This document shows positions 58,912 through 64,000 of a stretch of 64,000 nt of DNA, in pieces. The number at the start of each line of letters is the position of its first letter. The first letter of the stretch is position 1. The notes below the pieces were generated by a model. The model did not search any database. It worked only from the letters and a program-made list of their open reading frames with translations, and was not told where the DNA came from. The position numbers were made by a program, and so were the translations under genes. Origin of the DNA: JARBUG01 sp035628915 (GTDB taxonomy: Bacteria; Bacillota; Sulfobacillia; Symbiobacteriales; Symbiobacteriaceae); assembly GCA_035628915.1 (NCBI GenBank), contig DASPIW010000007.1, positions 70,008-134,007 on the forward strand, in the 5' to 3' direction.

Positions 58912-60283
58912 TGAGAAGGTTATCTGGATCGCGTGCGGAGTCATGCTCTTCGCCTGGGCGCTCATTGCCACCGGGTGGGTGGGGGGTGGATCCTCGCTCC
59001 TGAACGACTGGGCGAATCTGCAGTTGGGGCCCGAGCAGGTGCGGGTGGCGATTGAGATGGCGGCGCTGGTCTTTGTGGCTGCCCTACTGGCATGGATGTT
59101 TTACGCCCTTGGGCTCGCCGAGCTGCGTAAGCAGGCTGCCAAGGAACTAGAGCACCGCCGTTCGCTGGAAGAGGCATACCAGGGTACGCTGCAGGCGCTT
59201 ACAGCGGCGCTTGACCTGCGCGATGACGAAACGTATGGCCACAGCCGCCGGGTCAGCGGCTACAGCCTTCTGATCGGGCGCCGGATGGGCCTGCCCGAAA
59301 CCGAACTGCAGACCCTCGCCTGGGGCGCCCTGCTGCACGACCTCGGGAAGATCGGGATCCGCGACGACATCCTTCTGAAGCCCGGGCCGCTCACCAGCGA
59401 GGAGCGGGCGGCGATGAACGAGCACGTGGTCATCGGCCATCAGCTGGTCGAAAGCGTCCCGTTTCTGGCCCGGACCGCTGCCATGGTGCGGCATCATCAT
59501 GAGCGATACGATGGAACGGGTTATCCGGACCGGCTGACCGGCGAGGAGATCCCCATCCTGGCCCGGATATTCACAGTGGCGGACTCGTTCGATGCCATGA
59601 CTTCGCCCCGGCCTTACCGGGCTCATCCGCGGACCTTTCCCGAAGCGATTGAGATCATCCGGGCGGGGGTCGGCGTGCAGTTCTGTCCCCGTGTAGTGTC
59701 CGAATTCCTCAGGGTGCCGGTGGAGGAATGGGAGCGGATTCGGGCGGAGAGCCTGGGCCCCGTCCAGGAGATGGATGTTCTGGTCGGACGGTCCGGGGGC
59801 GCCCCGGCCGAGCCGCAGATGTCCCTGCATGACCCCCTCACGCATACGTACAACCAGGTTGCATGGGAAGCGAAAGCGAAGCGGCCGGCTGCCCGGGGCA
59901 ACGCCCTGGGGACCATCGTGGCGGTAAGGCCGACGGGGCTCGGCGGCGCACGCCGGATGCACGGTCAGGCGGCCGTCGATCGGATTCTGGCTGACCTGGG
60001 CACCCGCCTGCGGCAGGTCGGACTTGAGGTCTACCGGCTGGACGGCGATCAGTTCTTCCTCTGGTTTCCCGCCCAGGAGTGGGGAGAGGAGTCCGACCGG
60101 CGCCTGGAAGTGGTGCTGGGTTACTTCTGCCAGTATTGGTGCCACCTGTCCCGTGACCTGGCGGTTAACTGGGGGGTCGCAGGCGCCACCGATGCCACCC
60201 GGGATCTGGCCGAACTGGCTGAGCAGGCGGTGGCTTACGGGCGGGAGCGGAAAGCCGGGTGTTCCGGTCTGGCGGGGGCATAG
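58892..60283 (+). CDS. Membrane HD-GYP protein with degenerate GGDEF domain
   Basis: A 463-residue protein; ATG 58892 has a perfectly spaced AGGAGG. Two membrane helices (about 9-30 and 50-75) and a short coiled coil lead to an HD-GYP domain (about 90-270) with HSRRVSGYS, LLHDLGKIGI (H149, D150) and HHHERYDGTGYPDRL, so the phosphodiesterase site is complete. A GGDEF-like domain (about 310-460) starts at DPLTHTYN and carries LDGDQF where active cyclases have GGDEF, so it is probably inactive or regulatory. It should degrade cyclic di-GMP at the membrane. Its coupling to the agr-locus membrane protein suggests control by the Agr peptide. Confidence 0.88.
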   Translation: MQWPDANEKVIWIACGVMLFAWALIATGWVGGGSSLLNDWANLQLGPEQVRVAIEMAALVFVAALLAWMFYALGLAELRKQAAKELEHRRSLEEAYQGTLQALTAALDLRDDETYGHSRRVSGYSLLIGRRMGLPETELQTLAWGALLHDLGKIGIRDDILLKPGPLTSEERAAMNEHVVIGHQLVESVPFLARTAAMVRHHHERYDGTGYPDRLTGEEIPILARIFTVADSFDAMTSPRPYRAHPRTFPEAIEIIRAGVGVQFCPRVVSEFLRVPVEEWERIRAESLGPVQEMDVLVGRSGGAPAEPQMSLHDPLTHTYNQVAWEAKAKRPAARGNALGTIVAVRPTGLGGARRMHGQAAVDRILADLGTRLRQVGLEVYRLDGDQFFLWFPAQEWGEESDRRLEVVLGYFCQYWCHLSRDLAVNWGVAGATDATRDLAELAEQAVAYGRERKAGCSGLAGA

Positions 60284-60355
60284 CCCCGGTACGCTGAACG
60301 GCATCGGTCTGGACGGTGCGGTTCCTGCGTATCCTTGTCCCGAGGTGAGACGCGC

Positions 60356-60859
60356 ATGGACCAGGCACCTCGGTGGCTTCTGATTCGGCTGCTCCCGGTG
60401 CTGGCTCTGGCGGCGCTCCTGCTTGTGCTGGCTGGAGCGCCGCCTTCGTCTCGCTGGCCGTTTGTGCTGGCCGGGGCAGGCTGCCTGACCGCATTGTGGG
60501 ACGGGTACGCCGGGGTCTTCCGGCTCCTCCGGCGGCCTCGCCGGGCGGGACGCCGGAGCGTGCCGCTGCAAATCTGTGCCCTGTGGCTGATCAACACGCT
60601 CGCCTATCTCGTCCTGCTCAATACTGCAGCGGAACTGGCCGTGCCAGGGACTTTTGAATGGCGCGGCGGACCGGCTGCGCCCCTGGACGTGGCCTACCTT
60701 ACCCTGCTGACGTTTGCCTCCAGCGGGTATGGGGATGTGCTCCCCGCCAACGGCCTGGGCAAGGCCCTGGCAATGGTGTCAAGTCTGGCGGGCCTGCTTT
60801 ACGCGACGATGCTCGTTACCGCCATCTGGCACCATTACGCTCCGGATCTTCACGATTAA
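60356..60859 (+). CDS. Small two-helix potassium-channel-like protein
   Basis: A 167-residue membrane protein from ATG 60356 behind CGAGGTGAG. It has about four helices: two near the N-terminus (about 10-30 and 34-52), one at about 78-98, and a final one at about 130-155. Between the last two is a pore loop, YLTLLTFASSGYGDVLPANG, resembling the K+ channel filter T-x-G-Y-G-D. The changed TFASSGYGD means selectivity is not sure. It probably conducts K+ or another monovalent cation. The antiporter downstream, behind its own promoter, fits a cation-homeostasis theme. Confidence 0.72.
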   Translation: MDQAPRWLLIRLLPVLALAALLLVLAGAPPSSRWPFVLAGAGCLTALWDGYAGVFRLLRRPRRAGRRSVPLQICALWLINTLAYLVLLNTAAELAVPGTFEWRGGPAAPLDVAYLTLLTFASSGYGDVLPANGLGKALAMVSSLAGLLYATMLVTAIWHHYAPDLHD

Positions 60860-60877
60860 CGCTGTTTGTGATATGAT
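60849..60877 (+). promoter_or_regulatory. Sigma-A promoter of the antiporter leader
   Basis: TTCACG (60849-60854) and TATGAT (60872-60877) are separated by exactly 17 bases. The start would be about 60884, giving a leader of about 170 bases. Confidence 0.65.
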
Positions 60878-60883
60878 ACCGAG

Positions 60884-61020
60884 GTATATTGATGGTTATC
60901 GCAGCCGGTGATGGTCCGGCGGACGTGCGGCCGGCCGACTGAGGAGCCGCAGGTCCTCTCCACATGCTGGAGGTCTGCGAGCCTACAACACCCCGCGGGG
61001 CGGGGTGTTGTAGGCTTTTT
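60884..61020 (+). terminator. Structured leader ending in a terminator before the antiporter
   Basis: The leader can form GCCGG/CCGGC (about 60903-60919), GAGGA/TCCTC (about 60943-60960) and CGCAG/CTGCG stems, then a perfect 14-bp stem (60981-60994 with 61002-61015) with five T. The antiporter start follows 35 bases later. This is the layout of a riboswitch or attenuator. I could not match it to a known class by eye. Confidence 0.65.
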
Positions 61021-61054
61021 GTTTTGGAACAATTACAGGGAGGGGGAGCAGGTT

Positions 61055-62242
61055 ATGACATCGTTTCTGCTTCAGTCTGTGGTGATTCTGGCCAGCGTCC
61101 TGCTGGCGGGCCAGGTCTCCCGCCGCCTGGGTCAGCCTTCCGTGCTGGGCCAGCTGCTGGTCGGGGTGCTTCTGGGCCCGGCGCTGCTGGGGTGGCTGCA
61201 GCCCACGGCCTTTGTCAGGGAGGTCGCGGAAATCGGGGTGGTGCTGCTGATGTTCCTGGCCGGCTTGGAGACGAATTTTGACGACATCAGAAAGAGCGCG
61301 CTGGCGGCCACGCTGGTGGCGTTGGGGGGCGTGGCGCTGCCGTTTGTCGGCGGCTGGTGGGTCGCCTCCGCCTGGGGCTATGCGCCGCCGACGGCCGTCT
61401 TTACGGGCGTGCTGTTGGTGGCTACCAGTGTGAGCATCTCGGCGCAGACCCTCCGGGAACTGGGCTACCTGCGGGAGCGGCCCGGAGTCACGATTCTGGC
61501 TGCCGCCGTTATTGACGACGTACTGGGGATTATGGTGCTCTCGCTGGTGCTGGGCGCCCTGGGCGGTGCCGCCGGGGCCGGGGACGGGCATGGTCATGGG
61601 GGCGATCCGATTCTATTGCTTCTGGGCAAAATTGCTCTGTTCTTCGCCCTGGGCAGCCTGGCGGGCTGGAAGCTGCTGCCACCCGTGGTGAAGTGGGTGA
61701 GCCGGTTTGAAGCGGGCACCGCGGTGCTGGCGACGGGCGTTTCGCTGGCTCTCGTTTATGCGTGGACCGCGGAGCAGGCCGGCCTGGCAGGGATCATCGG
61801 GGCGTATCTGGCCGGTCTGATGCTCAGCATGACCGATTTCCGGGGCCGCCTGCTCCACGAGGTCGAGCATACGGCGTTTGCGTTCTTCGTGCCGTTCTTC
61901 TTTGTCAGCGTGGGACTGACGGCCCGGTTTGCCGGTCTGTCGGCTTCGTTCGTTGTTTTCGTACTGGTGCTGGCGGCCGTGGCGGTGGTGACGAAGCTGC
62001 TGGGCGCCGGGGCGGGCGCCCTGCTGGGCGGCTTTAGGGGCAGAGAGGCCGCCGGCATCGGGGCCGGCATGGTCGCCCGCGGCGAAGTAGGCCTCATCGT
62101 AGCGGCCATCGGCCTGGAACGGGGTCTCCTGCAGGACGACTTGTATACGGCGATGGTCCTGGTCAGCCTGCTGACCACCCTGGTCACGCCGCCCTTGCTC
62201 AAACTGGTGTTCACGAAGCGGAAAAAAGAGAGGGCCGCCTAG
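61055..62242 (+). CDS. CPA2-family cation/proton antiporter
   Basis: A 395-residue membrane protein with 12-13 helices. ATG 61055 has GGGAGGGGGAG upstream. Family landmarks are RRLGQPSVLGQLLVGVLLGPALLG, the conserved EIGVVLLMFLAGLE, VATSVSISAQTLRELG and the ion-binding Asp pair in AAAVIDDVLGIM, then an EVEHTAFAFFVPFFFVSVGL segment and GMVARGEVGLIVAAIGL. There is no TrkA-N domain, so it is NapA/KefB-membrane-like. It exchanges Na+ or K+ for H+. It is likely controlled by the upstream terminator-bearing leader, perhaps in response to an ion or nucleotide. Confidence 0.9.
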   Translation: MTSFLLQSVVILASVLLAGQVSRRLGQPSVLGQLLVGVLLGPALLGWLQPTAFVREVAEIGVVLLMFLAGLETNFDDIRKSALAATLVALGGVALPFVGGWWVASAWGYAPPTAVFTGVLLVATSVSISAQTLRELGYLRERPGVTILAAAVIDDVLGIMVLSLVLGALGGAAGAGDGHGHGGDPILLLLGKIALFFALGSLAGWKLLPPVVKWVSRFEAGTAVLATGVSLALVYAWTAEQAGLAGIIGAYLAGLMLSMTDFRGRLLHEVEHTAFAFFVPFFFVSVGLTARFAGLSASFVVFVLVLAAVAVVTKLLGAGAGALLGGFRGREAAGIGAGMVARGEVGLIVAAIGLERGLLQDDLYTAMVLVSLLTTLVTPPLLKLVFTKRKKERAA

Positions 62243-62304
62243 TCCCGTCTTCCGCACATGGCTAACGCCAAGTTTGGAAGGAGTTTCAATGTTGCTCCGC
62301 GAAC

Positions 62305-62335
62305 CCCCCTGGAAAGCTTGCACGACGCCAGGGGG
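62305..62335 (+). other. Hairpin just upstream of the transposase start
   Basis: A perfect 8-bp stem CCCCCTGG/CCAGGGGG with a 15-base loop ends eight bases before the ATG. Such stems in many insertion sequences limit transposase translation from outside transcripts; here that role is inferred. Confidence 0.5.
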
Positions 62336-62343
62336 CTTGCGGA

Positions 62344-63993
62344 ATGGGTCGCAATCGTGAACGTCCGTCTCGCCAGGTTATCTATCAAGAAACACTGGTG
62401 AAGAATCTTGGTTCCCTCCCCGTTGTGGCACATTTCCTGCGTCAACTGGATGTGGAGGGTATCATCGACCGGGCGGTCCCGGTTCGGGAAGTTGCCCACC
62501 TGACGCATGGAGAGACGATTTGCGCTATGGTTGCCAACCGGCTGACGGCACCCCAGCCCTTGTGCCACTTCGACCGCTGGGCTGAACGCTGGGCCGTTGA
62601 GGAAGTCTTCGGTGCAAAGCCGGAGCACCTCAACGACGACCGGCTGGGCCGGGCTTTGGATGCCATTGCCCCTCACCTTGAGGCTCTGCAGGGATCAATC
62701 ACCTGGTCGGCTATGCAAGCATTCGGCGTGGACGTCTCCGAGGTTCACTATGACCTGACTTCCATCACTTTCGCTGGCGCTTATGAGGATCAGCCGGATG
62801 AGCAGATTCCCGGGCTAGGTCCGAAGGTCACCCGCGGATACAGTTCAGCAGGCATCAACGAGAAGCAGATCCAGGTTGGTGCAGTCACAACCGCAGATGG
62901 AATCCCCATCTGGCACGAGGCCCTTGACGGTTCCGCTCAGCAAATCAGCCGAGTCATCCACACCATGGAGTCGCTCAAGAAGGCGGCGAAGGTCAGCTCC
63001 TTCACCCTGGTTGGGGACTCCAAACTCATCTCGCACGGAAACATGCTGGCTGCGTGTCGTGACGGTGTCAACTTCTGCGCTCCGTCAGCCACCAATTCCG
63101 AGTTGGAACGGTCCTTCCTGGAGATCCCGCGGGAAGAGTTCAAGGCGCTTAACTACCTCAGCCAGCGAGAAAGTCAGAAGCCGGAGTCCGAGCGCACCGT
63201 TTACCTCGGTGCCGAACGCAGTTGGGAGTTGCGCGATCCGAAAACCGGTGAGGTCTTCTCAATCCGCCGGCTCTTCGTGATTTCGTCCGAAGAACAAGCG
63301 GCATGCCGTAAACATCGGAGCCGTCAGTTAGCCCGAGCCGAAGAGGATCTTGCCACCCTCCAGAAGGGCCTCGGGAAGCGGACATCCAAAACTGTGGAGC
63401 AAGTGCAGCGCAAGGTTGCCGTGCTCCTGGACCGCCGCCGTGTCACCCCATATTTCAGCGTGACTGTGGGTGAGGAGCAGGGCAAGCCCACTCTGCAGTG
63501 GTCACAGAACACTGCTGCAATCGCCGCTGCCGAAGCCCTGGACGGCTTCTACGTGCTCTTGACCAACCTGCCCTCGGAACGAGCTGACGCCTCCGAAATC
63601 CTCTGCATCTACAAGCGGCAGGCAATCGCAGAGCGTCGCTTCGGGGACTTCAAGGGTCCGCTCGCTGTCCGCCCGGTCTTGCTCAAGGACAACGCTCGGA
63701 TTGCTGCGTTGGTCTTTGTCGTCTATCTGGCACTGCTGGTCTTCTGCCTGCTGGAGCGACAGGCCAGGCGTGAGCTGGCTGCCCAGTCTGCAGATGGCAA
63801 GGACGATACCATGCAGGGCTTCCTGCCTGGCAAACGCAAGACCCGGCCGACCGGCCGCAATATCCTCGAGGCCCTTTCCTGGTGGATGGCGACTTCTGTC
63901 GCCACGCCCACCGGGCCAGCCCTCGCTGTCGAGAAACCCAAAGAGGTACAGCGTCGGCTGCTGGAACTCCTCAAGGTCGAACGCATCCTTTAG
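62344..63993 (+). CDS. IS1634/IS4-group DDE transposase
   Basis: A 549-residue transposase, complete from ATG 62344 to TAG 63993. The three DDE acids appear as VHYDLTSI (first Asp), LVGDSKLIS (second Asp) and YKRQAIAERRFGDFK (Glu in the Y-x6-E-x6-K form of IS4-type enzymes; the usual Arg is Gln). Its length and layout fit the IS1634 family. Codon choice is less GC-biased than in the flanking antiporter, suggesting recent arrival. The right end of the element lies beyond the window, so ends and target repeat cannot be checked. Confidence 0.85.
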   Translation: MGRNRERPSRQVIYQETLVKNLGSLPVVAHFLRQLDVEGIIDRAVPVREVAHLTHGETICAMVANRLTAPQPLCHFDRWAERWAVEEVFGAKPEHLNDDRLGRALDAIAPHLEALQGSITWSAMQAFGVDVSEVHYDLTSITFAGAYEDQPDEQIPGLGPKVTRGYSSAGINEKQIQVGAVTTADGIPIWHEALDGSAQQISRVIHTMESLKKAAKVSSFTLVGDSKLISHGNMLAACRDGVNFCAPSATNSELERSFLEIPREEFKALNYLSQRESQKPESERTVYLGAERSWELRDPKTGEVFSIRRLFVISSEEQAACRKHRSRQLARAEEDLATLQKGLGKRTSKTVEQVQRKVAVLLDRRRVTPYFSVTVGEEQGKPTLQWSQNTAAIAAAEALDGFYVLLTNLPSERADASEILCIYKRQAIAERRFGDFKGPLAVRPVLLKDNARIAALVFVVYLALLVFCLLERQARRELAAQSADGKDDTMQGFLPGKRKTRPTGRNILEALSWWMATSVATPTGPALAVEKPKEVQRRLLELLKVERIL

Positions 63994-64000
63994 GTGTCCC

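Larger units (their letters stand above)
62262..64000 (+). mobile_element. Insertion sequence, right end outside window
   Basis: This comprises the transposase gene plus about 80 upstream bases with the start-proximal hairpin. The left boundary is not defined: it lies somewhere after the antiporter stop at 62242, and the value given is approximate. Terminal inverted repeats cannot be confirmed because the other end is missing. Confidence 0.6.

Noticed and set aside
1..64000. A CRISPR array
   Set aside because: No set of regularly spaced identical direct repeats with unique spacers was seen. The 57-base elements are inverted-ended and the 18- and 21-base repeats are directly joined.

Overview
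The window looks like chromosomal DNA of a GC-rich (about 65%), low-GC-lineage-type Firmicute. The evidence is many GTG and TTG starts behind strong AGGAGG sites, an AgrB/AgrD quorum-sensing pair, NarL-type two-component genes, and a tungsten aldehyde:ferredoxin oxidoreductase. A Symbiobacterium-like organism is my best guess; this is inference and I could not search a database.

Region 1 (1-14719) is a carbohydrate-use cluster, all on the plus strand. It holds a partial glycoside hydrolase, a racemase-like protein, a class II aldolase, a YesL membrane protein, a ROK kinase, a double metallo-beta-lactamase protein, a collapsed GH84 gene, a six-hairpin glycosidase, a GH2 enzyme, a shortened class II aldolase/adducin protein, a DUF1537 acid-sugar kinase and an FGGY kinase. 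A strong hairpin ends it. Several junctions overlap or are a few bases apart, so it probably works as one or a few operons that open glycans and phosphorylate the products.

Region 2 (14781-30582) is mixed housekeeping and stress: ferritin, LysR with a split chromate transporter, tRNA-Arg(CCT), a 580-base gene-free stretch full of inverted repeats, a cysteine-free IscA-like protein, a MATE pump, an HD-GYP protein, an ABC exporter, a GDSL lipoprotein, a two-component system facing away from a 30-base palindrome, a UV endonuclease with no normal start codon, and a 58-residue secreted peptide missed by a 60-residue cutoff.

Region 3 (30735-38934) holds an acyl-CoA synthetase and then an aldehyde ferredoxin oxidoreductase with a MoaD-like partner. 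A clear sigma-54 promoter precedes the oxidoreductase and a sigma-54 activator sits next to it. A GntR regulator with a TauE-type exporter follows.

Region 4 (39033-53865) holds a cell-wall amidase, an aspartate aminotransferase, murD, a GNAT enzyme, two tandem Y-family polymerases behind an SOS box, two S8 proteases, envelope proteins, and a TGS-domain GTPase whose roughly 300-base leader contains a small ORF and tandem terminators.

Region 5 (54192-64000) holds a two-gene FAD/Fe-S amine or imino-acid dehydrogenase, then agrB-agrD followed not by agrC/agrA but by an orphan membrane protein and an HD-GYP/degenerate-GGDEF protein. A small ion channel, a cation/proton antiporter behind a terminator-containing leader, and an insertion-sequence transposase complete the window. 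The agr-cyclic-di-GMP arrangement and a four-copy 57-base inverted-repeat family are the most unusual things I found.
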